The notes under the pieces were generated by a model. The model was not told the DNA's origin, did no database searches, and saw only the letters and a program-made list of their open reading frames with translations. Shown in pieces: positions 55,662-64,000 of a stretch of DNA of 64,000 nt; the first letter of the stretch is position 1, and each line of letters starts with the position of its first letter. The translations under genes and the position numbers were made by a program. The DNA lies in the NCBI GenBank assembly GCA_009767595.1, contig VSDK01018978.1:70929-134928 (forward strand), given 5' to 3'. This DNA comes from Symbiodinium kawagutii (lineage: Eukaryota; Sar; Dinophyceae; Suessiales; Symbiodiniaceae).

Positions 55662-56286
55662 GTGCTATCGCTCCTACGGCTGAGAGTTTGGAGGCTCAGC
55701 AAGCTGCTGATACCTGAGGAAGAAGAGGATCAGCAGCAACAAGAAGGGCAGGGTGGCGCTGGTGTCAAGCGTGTTGGGTCAACTCCTGGTTCGGCTGAAC
55801 ATACCCGGAAGAAGTCTTTTGGTATTGTGCAACCTCGGAAGTTGACGTTTCCTGGCTTCACTGTGCGTGATTGTGGTGCTGATGGGTCTTGCGGTTTCAG
55901 CTCCATTGCGGTTGGTGCTGCTTTGATGCGTGGTTCTTCTTGGGAGAACGTTCAATCCGAAAAGGCGGCCGTGGGACGGGGTCAAGTTGGTCAGCGTATT
56001 TCCAAACATGTGTCCACTTGTAAGCCTTTGTGGTCACCTGATGTGTCCAATACCTCTGTGAAAACAGAAGACGGTGACATTCCTTTGGATTGGGATTTGT
56101 GGTTTGATCATCAAGGCTGGGCTCGGTGTCAAAATCATTGTGGTGATTAAGCAAGCTGATCAAAGTTGGGGTCTCCCCATGGCATTTGGTCAGACTAAGA
56201 AGAAAGAATTTCCTATTGCCATTGGGCTTGATGAATGTGCAGGTCAGGTCATTACGTTCTTTTGGTCCCTCATTCTGAGAATTTGA
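55662..56286 (+). pseudogene. LINE unit 1, OTU-like cysteine protease domain (N-terminal part)
   Basis: After a low-complexity Glu/Gln start the frame 55662-56150 reads LTFPGFTVRDCGADGSCGFS, where Asp-Gly-Ser-Cys matches the OTU signature Asp-Gly-x-Cys (catalytic Cys at 55890-55892). A frameshift around 56090-56150 moves the reading to 56074-56286 (SWGLPMAFGQTKKKEFPIA). The catalytic His follows in yet another frame at 56250. OTU enzymes normally remove ubiquitin; in LINEs of the Dualen/RandI type an OTU domain is also found. Whether this one is active cannot be told. Confidence 0.65.
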
Positions 56287-56858
56287 TTCCTCGGTCTTGG
56301 TTGAATGCTGGTCAATGTGGAGCCACTATGACCAGCCAAAACGTTTTGCGTGGTGCTGGTGGACCGGCTGGTGCGGTTCATGGTTGGCTTCCCCCCTCTA
56401 CCCCCAGTAGTCACAAGTCCAAAAGGTCTCAATGGACGCCCCCTGCTACCCCCTCTGCTTCTGTTGCTGTTGGTGGTTACAAGGGTTGGATACCTTCTGG
56501 CACGCCTTCTCGCGTTCCGTCTGTTGGTGGTCTCAACGCTAGCTTGCTTGCTGCTCCTAGTACTGCTTCGGCTGTGCAAGCCCTGCCTGTGCCTGCAGCT
56601 CGTTCTGGCGACCAAGAAGCAACTACGTCCCTAACTTTGCCTACTTCCGGGCGAAGTTCCCCGTGGTCGCGGGCCCGCTGCTGCGGGTGCGAAACAATTG
56701 TGTGGAGTTTGAAAAAAGAAGAAAAAGAAAAGGAAAAAGAAGTACAAAAAAAGGAAATGCCAAAAAAAAACAAAAAAGAACAAAAGAGTGGAGTTGCACG
56801 AGCTGCAAAAAGAGAGTGTGACAAAAAAGACAAAAGATGGGAAGCAGCAAAAAAATGA
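56235..56858 (+). pseudogene. LINE unit 1, OTU C-terminal end and basic tail
   Basis: The frame begins with the end of the OTU fold, GHYVLLVPHSENLIPRSWLN, in which His (56250-56252) is the likely catalytic base. It continues with a Pro/Ser/Thr-rich segment containing three similar blocks (GWLPPSTPSS, QWTPPATPS, GWIPSGTPS). The last 55 residues are almost only Lys, Glu and charged residues, encoded by an A-rich stretch (56700-56858). This could be a real basic tail or a captured A-rich end. No reverse transcriptase follows, so unit 1 is truncated or was interrupted by unit 2. Confidence 0.6.
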
Positions 56859-57345
56859 CAAGAAGATCCTTCAGTGGATCCCTGAGTAGGGCCTGCTTGC
56901 TGGGCTGGTTTCTGTGCATGCTGGCCTGCTGTCTTGCTGCTGGGTCCCTCGTGTCGGTCCTCCTGGGTGATTTTTGGGGTGTTGGTTCCCCCCTGGTTGA
57001 CTTTTGGGGTGATGGTATGGGGTATCTTTTGAGTTGTGGGTTCGGACCCGGAATCACCCGGAAACTTCACTGGCCAGTCACTGGCGGCGCAATGTGGCTT
57101 GGAAATGGAACGGTGCGGCTGGAGGCTGCTGTAGTTCTGTTTCTGCACTGGTTATTTCAACATTGGTTACCGTTACAGGGTAATTGGTTGTTGATGGAAT
57201 CCAATACTTTTGGTTGACGTGGACCAAAGGCACGACTAGGAGTTCCTTGGCCCGCTCGGTTTCTGCGCTGGTTCTCCCAACACTGGTTATTTTTAAGGGG
57301 TAGTCAGCTGGTTGATGGAATTCAATACTTTTGGTTGAAATGGAT
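56859..57345 (+). other. Unit junction with Trp-rich tandem repeat
   Basis: 57134-57222 and 57258-57345 are an imperfect direct repeat of about 88 bases (period about 124). Both encode FL(H/R)W...QHWL in one frame and LVDGIQYFWL in another. It lies between the end of unit 1 and the recognised ORF1 block of unit 2. A plus frame 56837-57217 with a hydrophobic leucine-rich start overlaps it. It may be the 5' region of unit 2, comparable in position to the 5' monomers of some LINEs. Confidence 0.5.
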
Positions 57346-58431
57346 CTGGTTCTTCAGAAGACTTGGCCTTTGTTCCTCATTGGCCACCAAATTTCAGCAT
57401 TGGTGGGGGTAGAGGTGGTGCGCAGGGTTCAGTTGCTACCAAACGAAAACGGTATGAAAAAGCGGGAACTGGCTGCTTCTGAAAAGGCGCTGCTTGATGC
57501 TTTGGTTGGTGTCTTGCAAAAGTTCCAGCCTCAGGCATCTACTGGTCGTCAGGCACCTGAAGCTTCTGGTCCTAGTCCAAACCAAGGTAAGGGAAAGGGT
57601 AAGGAAAAGGGAAAGGAAACACCCCCAAACCCTCAAAAAGGTAAGGGTAACGCTTCGGATGAGTCCAATGCTGGGTTGTTGAACGCCATCATTTGGTTGG
57701 TTGATCGTGCCAAAAGAATCCCTCAGGATTGCTTTAGCGACTGGAACAGCTCACTCATGCGGCTGTCAATGGGCAACCTTTGGGGGAAAATCCCAAAAAC
57801 GAAAAGAAGACCGGGAAACCTGCTGCGACAGGTGGTGCCACTGCGGCATCCAAAGGGAAGGGAAAGGGTGCTGGAAACGGGAAGTCTGAAAAAGGGAAGG
57901 GTGACAGCACGTCAGCCTTCGCTGACAACTCTTGGCTTACTGTAGTCAAAGGGAGAAAGGTGCCTGCGATTCAGCTCACTAGGTCGCTGCCGCCTGAGGG
58001 AACATGATTGGCCAGGTCACACGGTCATCCCTCATGTTCGCCAACTTGGGTTACATTTAGAAAAGACTCCGGCTGGCACGCAGGGAATTCTTTTAGTGCA
58101 TAATGTCACTGAACTTGCTGAAGCCATCCAAGTCTTGAGGAGCGATAAGAACGCTAAGGTCACTGTTTTGATGCCATGTGTCAACCCCCAGTCCGTACAG
58201 CTTCCTTCACTCTCCGATGTGTCCTTCTCTAACGTTCAGGTCCCAGTCTTGCTGTCTACAGGGCGACTGCAAACTTGGAAAATGATCCGTTGGTCGGCCA
58301 GCCCTCTTGGGTTGCCTGCCACACTCAGGGTCATCGTTCCTCAAGGCTGCCGCCACCGTTTTGCATTGTTGACAAACGTTTTTTTGCAACAACACGGGCT
58401 GGAGCCAAGCGCTCAATGCTCCAGGCACTAA
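57331..58431 (+). pseudogene. LINE unit 2, ORF1-like region
   Basis: Frames 57331-57945, 57780-58007 and 58096-58431 together follow the order seen in unit 1: a KRKR patch (third frame near 57410), a helix, a Lys/Gly-rich segment (NQGKGKGKEKGKE and ASKGKGKGAGNGKSEKGKG), DNSWLTVVKGRKVP, and finally HNVTELAEAIQVLRSDKNAK and LPATLRVIVPQGCRHRF. The Lys/Gly runs suggest nucleic-acid binding. At least two frameshifts are needed to join the pieces. It is homologous to unit 1 but diverged enough that only motifs line up by eye. Confidence 0.6.
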
Positions 58432-58689
58432 GGTTCGGGCCTGGATCAAGTCCGTGGCACCAGGGGCAGAAAAAGCCCCCAAAGATTCTTGGTCTTGGGA
58501 ATCCCAGGATGGGTGTGACGGCAAAGACACTATCATCAAAGGTTTGTTTCGACTTCAAAAAGGGAGGGTGTCGATCATTGGCTTACGGCTTCTGGTCATT
58601 CCAATCAGGGAATCCGTGTTTTCGTTGACCCCTTCAATTGGAAGGAAATTCCTGACGATCATTGGGGTAAACAGCCTTTCATTTCTTGG

Positions 58690-59580
58690 TTGGAACAACA
58701 CAAGGACGAAGACAACAGAACCTATGCTGCTCGTGCCGGCGGCGTCGCTGCTACGCATGGATTAGCTAGAGGATGGAGAGAGTTGGGTATTAGGTCTATG
58801 ACTCAAGGTGGCACCCCGGAATCCATCACTAGGAACTGGACTCTCAGGAATGTCCCGCCTTTCTGGGAGGCGGCTGATGTGGAAGCCTTCCTCAAGGCCG
58901 CCAAATTTTCCGAGATTACGTTCAACTACAAAAATAGGGACAGGGGAGGCACCACCTGGGGCCTCCGCGCTAAATATTCAGGAGCCCAAACGTATATGCA
59001 ACTCTTGTATGATGGAGCAGACTTTGAGTCTGGCAAGTTTGTCATCATGGAGCGAGCTCAGCGGAAAGGATGCAACACTTCCAACACCAAACTGAGGCCC
59101 GAACGTCGTGTGTACCTCAAGCTTAGGCCGGTTGAGCCCATGGAATTTGATTTTGGCCCTCAGGAAGTGGAAGACGAAGCTGCTGAGGAAGCAGTTCCGA
59201 CTGGGGTTGCGCCTACTCAGCAGGATCCTCCTTCCTCTCCGACTCAAAAACAAAGCGAAGATGCGGATATGGGTGAAGAAGAGAGACGCAAACGGGGTCG
59301 GGAACAGGGCCCCTCTCCCCAGAAAAAGAAATTGAAAATCCAAAAGCTGCCTAAGGGAGTGGAAAGGATACCAAATGAAGGGGGTGGAAATTGCTTATAT
59401 TTGGCTATCTCTCAAAGCCTGGAACAAGTCACGGGTACTTTGCATAATCACCGCAGTGTTCGTGCCGCGGTCTTCGTTCATTTCCAAAAGCATTTTGATA
59501 ACTATTTTTTGTTTTGGGGTGCCCGAATGCCCGATGGTGAAAAGGCCACTCACACGTCCCCTGAGGGTTTAGGCTGCTGA
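58690..59580 (+). pseudogene. LINE unit 2, OTU-like protease (N-terminal part) with upstream domain
   Basis: 297 codons open from an alternative start; no ATG at the beginning. The order is FLGW/FISWLEQHKDED-like start, a probable nucleic-acid-binding segment (RNWTLRNVPPFWEAADVEAF to TTWGLRAKYSG), an acidic stretch, and a basic PQKKKLKIQK. The OTU domain then starts at about 59340: IPNEGGGNCLYLAIS, with the catalytic Cys at 59392-59394 (codon 235). The Asp that usually precedes (DGNC) is Gly here, a possible loss of activity. The frame ends at 59580 but the domain continues in another frame. Confidence 0.68.
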
Positions 59581-59602
59581 GCCCAATGAATGGGGTGGAA
59601 AC

Positions 59603-60088
59603 TTGGCAGTCAGTGCTCTGGCTGCCACCTTGGACAGGCCAATTACGGTTATCCACCAATATGGTCAAGTGTACTCTTTCAATGAGCAAAGCACCAAGCG
59701 AGATTTGTTTATTTATTATGGAACCGATCATTATGAATCCTTGAAAGTTCCTAGCGAACTCGTCCTTAGCCTCAGAGCTAAGGCGCTGGCAGGAAAACCT
59801 GCTGGGGGTCGTTGCGGCGGCAAGTCCACTGCAAAATCTGTGGCTTCTGACGGTGCCGTCTCTATTCTCGGGGGTCTCGCTGCGTCCTATAGGAAGTCGG
59901 TCAGAAGCCTTCAGAAACCAAGGCCCAACACTGCTGCCAGTTCGTCCTCCTTGGAGGAAAAATTGGCTCAAATTTCTCTGTCAAGTCTAAGGTTCAGAAA
60001 TCCAATCCTGGAGGCCGAGCCTCAGGATCTAAGGAAACGCCGACTCGAACCGCTGGCTCCTTACTCGCAGCCCTTTTCTGAAAGCTGA
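59603..60088 (+). pseudogene. LINE unit 2, OTU C-terminal part and linker
   Basis: It begins MAVSALAATLDRPITVIHQY and contains the OTU His box DLFIYYGTDHYESL, with His at about 59729-59731. The match of WGG-NLAVSALAATLDRP-type sequence in the OTU fold places it directly after the preceding entry; the break at 59570-59600 is one frameshift. After the domain a Ser/Arg-rich linker follows. OTU proteases pair this His with the Cys at 59392. Confidence 0.68.
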
Positions 60089-60124
60089 AGGCCAGGAAAA
60101 GTCACGGTCTGTGACATCCAAGGT

Positions 60125-61150
60125 TTGCTGCCGCTAAGGAATCCAGGCTTGAGGCCTCCAAGCCCTCGGTCGGGGGCCTTACCAGAACAAGTCTCGCGCA
60201 GAAGTCAGGGTCGTGTCAGCGGTCCTGCCCTGGCTCGCCATACCAGGGGTGACCCCAAAGCTTCGTCTAAACCTTTGGTTCATTTTTTTTCTGTTGGAAT
60301 TGCCTTAAAGGGAAACGGTCGGGACCCCAAGGATATCTGGACTTGTCCCCCAAAAGGTTGCGGGGTGACTTTTCGCTGTGGTGAATCGCAGCGCTCCCTG
60401 ACCGCTCGGCGCGGTGCACATCTGGCCAAATTTCATCCGGATATACCTAGGTCTAAGAATGATCACATGAGAGAGTACGCTCCTCCTGTTTTGGCCTCTT
60501 GTTCCATGCCCGAAGATGAACGTGATTGGAGCTGTCCTTGGTGTCCGGCTGGGTTGCCTTATCTGTCTAAATGCGATAAGGCTAAAACTGTCACGCATCA
60601 TGATGCCACCAAGCACCAAAAAAGGGACACTTCAGCTGCCAAAAGCAATTCGGTCAGAGCTGCTCTGGCCAGAAAGGGTTCAGCCAAAGCTTCCAAGTAC
60701 TTTCAAAGTAAAAAGACTTTGGGGGAAAAGCTCCGCAAGCGAGCGTCGCAACGACGCAACTGGAACAGTGATGGGCATAAGCTGGTTGAGGTGATGATTG
60801 ACTGGTCACACTGGCCGCGTGCTCGTGCATCGGCCCCCTCCACACGGCACGGAGGCACGATGCTGACATGTCAAACCTGCCGCATGGTTTCTAAGGCTGC
60901 TGGAAAATTTTTCAGGTGCAAACAACGCCTGGGTTCTGCTTCTCCTTCTCAGGCCTCGCTCTGCGACCGTCTGTATCAGGCCCCAGATATTGATGAAGCC
61001 CTTTGCAGTGCCTGGGGTTGTTCGCTGTCCGAAGCCTCAGCTTGGATGAGTTCTGGCCAAGCTGCTTGGAAGAAACCCGCTGACTTGAAAGGTCATGAAT
61101 TCCGGGAACTCACGGTTGATTGTTCTAAATGCCCCCTCCAAGGGTTTTAA
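60125..61150 (+). pseudogene. LINE unit 2, Cys/His zinc-binding region
   Basis: 342 codons, the longest open piece of unit 2 after the RT. Cysteine and histidine pairs suggest several zinc fingers: WTCPPKGCGVTFRC with GAHLAKFH about 20 residues later, and DWSCPWCPAGLPYLSKC with VTHHDATKH. Then TCQTCRMV and VDCSKC. Arg/Lys-rich segments separate them. Such regions in LINE ORF2 proteins bind nucleic acid. No apurinic-type or restriction-like endonuclease was recognised in this region or elsewhere in the unit. The frame stops at 61150, while 61095 continues in another. Confidence 0.65.
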
Positions 61151-61601
61151 AGTGTTGGATGATCTCCACAGGGAGGCGTTTTGGGAGCTCAGCCAAACTT
61201 CGCCAGACGCTCGGGTCAGTGCTGACGCTGCTGCTCGGTGCCGGAACATGGTCCTCAAAGGCCACGCTCCAATCCGAAAGGAACGCCGTGCTAAGCGCTG
61301 TAACGCCAAGGCAAACGCCACCGACATGAAATTAGTCAAGGGCCGCAAGAAAGTGGCTCGGATCTATGAGTTGCTTCGCCTCACTAAGGTTCAGATTTCT
61401 GATTCTGACAAGGGGACAAGTCGACAGAACGTCGCTGCAAGGGCCAACTTGCTGCGTCGGCTCAGGTTGAAGTCACAGCCTTCCCTCCGTGAACTGTGCT
61501 TCTTCTGCTCAGGAGCGCTAAGGCTGAACCCCAGGAAATGGAAGCTAAGTAACGTGACGAAAGACTCTCTGGCTGGCGTCAGTTGTTTTCCTCTGATGTG
61601 A
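61095..61601 (+). pseudogene. LINE unit 2, RT N-terminal extension
   Basis: 169 codons from a true ATG. Mostly helical and basic (KERRAKRCNAKANA, ARIYELLRLTK). It joins the zinc region to the RT core and is frameshifted at both ends. The 3' part of this frame lines up with the first 120 bases of the decayed copy at the left edge of the window. Confidence 0.55.
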
Positions 61602-62110
61602 AATTTGCTGGGAAATGGCTTAGGTCTTCTCAGGCCACCGCCGGAATTCAAATTAAGGACGCTGAGGGAACCAGCCGTAGCCCTCAGGAAGCGCGGGGTA
61701 AAATTCATAGGTTTTGGGATCAGTTTTGGCGGCAACTCAAAGCCGAAACGCCGCCGACGGAACAGATCACTGCTCAGCTCCTCCAGAACACAGTTTTTCA
61801 GCCCGAAGAAACCTTTCAGGTTCCTTCGGCTCAGGAGCTGGCTAGCGTGGCTGCGGCCATGCGTGGGTCGGGGGATGGGGATGCTTGGGTCGGCTCCGAG
61901 CTTAGCTGTCTGCCGATGGAAGTTTGGCAGATGTTTAGGCTTCTCGCCCAAAATTGGTTCCTCGAAGGCCGCGTTCCTGAGGCTGTTAAGGCAGCCAGAA
62001 CGGTGTTTTTGCCCAAAGATCACAAAATCATTGAAGGGGTTCTGCAAGCGGGCGATGCCCGGCCCATCACGGTGCTTTCGTCATGGTGGCGTGTTTTCGT
62101 TGGAACTTGA
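61583..62110 (+). pseudogene. LINE unit 2, reverse transcriptase finger region
   Basis: The frame reads FSSDVKFAGKWLRSSQATAG, then the RT finger block RVPEAVKAARTVFLPK and ARPITVLSSWWRVF, corresponding to the part of a LINE RT upstream of motif A. It matches the decayed copy at 367-674 closely in both DNA and protein. It stops at 62110, some 130 bases before motif A resumes in another frame. Confidence 0.75.
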
Positions 62111-62238
62111 TTGAAGGGTTCTCAAGCTCATCAGTGGGTTAGCCGTATGCTGCATCCGGTTGTGGTTTATGGTAAACAAGGGGATAGCCAGGTTGCTGCG
62201 GGGTCCTTGCTGGAGGCTTACACTCCGGCTAGTTTCCT

Positions 62239-62592
62239 TTGTTCCTGGACTACACCAAGCGTTTCGATTGTCTTCAGCCCTCATCCAGCATTGCCATGTT
62301 CATGAAAACGATTCTAGGTTTTGTACCATCATTCGGTGATCTTTGGCATAATCACGTCCGATGGCCATCCTGTGGAGGCATGGTGCACTCGGAAGCCCTG
62401 GCGGTTCACGGCCTTCCGATCCTTCAAGGCGAGTGCTTAGGTCCGGTGACTTGTTGTCTCTGGCTGTCTGCCGGCCAGAGATATGTGGAAGCGGAAATGG
62501 GGGCTGCCCTGACGACAAGTTCCATTCACGTGGACGACCGGTCCTTCGTGGCTCACTCAGCCGAGGAGTTGCTCAGGGCTCAGCGGTGCTAG
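62239..62592 (+). pseudogene. LINE unit 2, reverse transcriptase catalytic core
   Basis: It contains motif A (FLDYTKRFDCLQP, starting at 62242), the motif B-like GLPILQGECLGP near 62410, and motif C IHVDD with Asp-Asp at 62533-62538. All metal-binding aspartates are present, in contrast to the copy at the left edge. The RT would copy element RNA at the target site. The block is out of frame with 61583-62110 by one base; a missing base near 62238 explains this. Confidence 0.85.
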
Positions 62593-62643
62593 GCCAACCG
62601 GAGCCAACAGGTCGGACTGCTTGAGTCTGCTCCTAAGACTCAA

Positions 62644-63593
62644 ATGACGGCTCAGTTTAAGGCCCAGAAGCGATCGCTGCGGGGCTTGATTCCTGCCGAA
62701 TGGTACCGTTCTGACATCACTATGTTGGGGGTCGTTGCCGAGGGTGCTCCTAAGTGCATTAATGCTCAGGAGGAAAGGGAACGTTTGACTAAGGCCAAGG
62801 CTGTCTATGCTGGGGTCTTCTGTCTCAGTCTCTGTTCGTATGGGTGGCTGTCTCGTCTCCCCAGGAAAATGGATTATGATTCCCTTTGGAAGGCGATCAA
62901 GAAAGGACAAAAGGTTCTCCACACTGCCAACACTTGGCTGCGCGCCATGGTTCATGGAGGTCTCAATCACCTGGACATCATCGCCGCCTGCAACCTCTTC
63001 CGGGTCGTCTCCGTCTTGAGGTCTCGGGGTCAGGCGATTTGGTCCAACAGGTCGGGGAGTCCGGTGGCGGAGCTGCGTCGGTGGTTTCGGGATCGGAGGT
63101 TTGTCGAATGGGAGTGCGGTCACGTTGACGATCCTTCCACCCAGGTGTCTGCCTTGTCTTCGGACAAGATTCATCTCAAGCGCATGAGCCATCTCGTCAG
63201 GGAGGGGTGGAGGTTCTACTGCTGGGATCAGTTCCTTCAGACGTCTCGTCGCGAGATTTCTACGGTCAGTCATGTCCAGGCGTCCGAGCTGAGGCAGGTC
63301 AAGTGGTCTGCTGTTCGGTCGGTCGCCGTCGGGGGTACCGTGTCTCCGGCGTGGTTTCTCACGACCGGCCTGATGCTCCGGTCTCGTCGGGGTGTTTTTG
63401 GTGTCCTGCTCTCGGGTCTTGGTTTCATATGTTTTGGGAGTGTGAGTCCAGTCCTCTCCGTGACTCCCGTCCTCCCCTTCCTCAGTTCGCCCTCGCCCGT
63501 CGATTCGGTTGGTGTCCGGATCCTAAAACCGCGTTGCCGTACCTGGGCCGGGTCCAGGAGGCTCTTTGGGACGTTAGGTATGGCAGGTCTTGA
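62644..63593 (+). pseudogene. LINE unit 2, post-RT region with CCHC motif
   Basis: The frame 62644-63340 reads LIPAEWYRSDITMLGVVAEG, then LNHLDIIAACNLFRVVSVL, RRFVEWECGHVDDPS and HLVREGWRFYCWDQFLQ, a conserved RT thumb and linker. The last part shifts to the frame of 63207-63593, with C-x2-C-x7-H-x4-C at 63393-63443 (CFWCPALGSWFHMFWEC) and the end WDVRYGRS. The same motif in the same place occurs in the copy at 1946-1996. No restriction-like endonuclease domain follows it. Confidence 0.78.
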
Positions 63594-63860
63594 TCTTCGG
63601 GTCCTGCCGTCTCTCTGCATTCGCCGGGTTTTCCCCTTGCGGGTTTCTGACTGCCTTTTTTGGCTCTTCTCCTAGGGTTTGTCCCTTGACTCACTAAGGT
63701 GTCTGCCCGTCCACTTGGGACCACTTAGGTTTCTGGCCGCTTTCGAGCGGCACTCCATCGTACTCAGCCGGTTTGGCGTCTGCTCACGAGCTTGGCTGCG
63801 GCGCTGCTGCAGCTTCGCAACAAAATTCTACCTGCGGCGCGTTCTGTCGGCGTTCATGGT
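63594..63860 (+). other. LINE unit 2 3' tail with a UUCG-type hairpin
   Basis: Non-coding tail after the last stop. GCCGCT-TTCG-AGCGGC at 63736-63751 forms a 6-base-pair stem with a TTCG loop. The left-edge copy has CCGT-TAA-ACGG at the equivalent place. GTCC...GGAC (63709-63721) is a weaker possible hairpin just before. Confidence 0.55.
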
Positions 63861-64000
63861 ATGAATTCGGTGGCTGCCGATGGGTCAAAGTTTGAATGGA
63901 CTTGTGTCAAGTGTTCGCAAGTCGTCGCTGCTGCATCGGCGGCTCACTTGAAGCGCAAGCGCCAAGTGCATCTTGCCTTGCGCGCTCAGGCTCCGATTCC
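63861..64000 (+). CDS. Partial ORF with C2H2-like zinc finger, cut by window edge
   Basis: ATG at 63861 opens a frame that runs off the right edge; the same frame is open backwards to a stop near 63736. It reads SKFEWTCVKCSQVVAAASAAH and then LKRKRQVH, a C-x2-C-x10-H-x7-H arrangement. Similar Cys/His segments occur in LINE unit 2 (60330-60630), so this may be the start of a further LINE-like unit in tandem, or a separate gene. Only 46 codons are visible. Confidence 0.45.
   Translation, partial: MNSVAADGSKFEWTCVKCSQVVAAASAAHLKRKRQVHLALRAQAPI

Noticed and set aside
56700..56858. A-rich stretch as a poly(A) tail of LINE unit 1
   Set aside because: It is open in frame, mixed with G and C, and continues the upstream reading frame to a stop; a coding basic tail is at least as likely, so no tail is called.

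Overview
The window looks like nuclear DNA of a dinoflagellate, most likely a Suessiales/Symbiodiniaceae-type genome. This is inferred from three things: a Ty1/copia element with the long acidic leader and extra inter-domain region known from dinoflagellate copia elements, LINE-type ORFs carrying OTU-like protease domains, and very low gene density in a sea of microsatellites and short dispersed repeats. There are no bacterial operons, and I recognised no rRNA, tRNA or CRISPR array. No host gene can be called with confidence.

Layout. 1-2330 is the 3' end of a decayed LINE (reverse transcriptase remnant, C-terminal zinc motif, 3' tail with hairpins). 2331-40672 is about 38 kb of non-coding, repeat-dominated DNA: degenerate CCAT/ATGG-rich tracts, 10-12 bp minisatellites, di- to hexanucleotide arrays and two MITE-like families. 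Family A is about 112 bp, with terminal inverted repeat GGCTATGGGTCAA and 4-5 bp target duplications; family B is about 100-112 bp, with terminal inverted repeat GGTGGTTTCTCAA. 40678-47897 is a complete but frameshifted Ty1/copia element with short LTRs, a GTAAT target duplication, a polypurine tract, Gag with a zinc knuckle, protease, integrase, a segment resembling a cytosine-C5 methyltransferase, reverse transcriptase and RNase H. 47898-52490 is more repeat-rich spacer. 52493-52995 is a (TTG)/(TTGTGG) array with a 10-N assembly gap, followed by G-quadruplex-prone sequence.

53772 to the right edge holds two tandem, diverged LINE-like units. Unit 1 (53772-56858) has an ORF1-like region and a DGSC-type OTU domain but no reverse transcriptase. 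Unit 2 (about 57134-63850) has the homologous ORF1-like region, a second and different OTU domain, Cys/His zinc-binding regions, reverse transcriptase with VDD, and a C-x2-C-x7-H-x4-C motif after it. The decayed copy at 1-2330 matches the end of unit 2. A further zinc-finger-like ORF runs off the right edge.

As a whole the window is a record of retrotransposition rather than a working gene cluster. Most of the element ORFs are broken by frameshifts, some in homopolymers where sequencing error is possible. The points most worth following are the OTU-bearing LINE units, the methyltransferase-like domain in the copia element, a match to the 3' end of the dinoflagellate spliced leader inside the 5' LTR, and the MITE families with target duplications.
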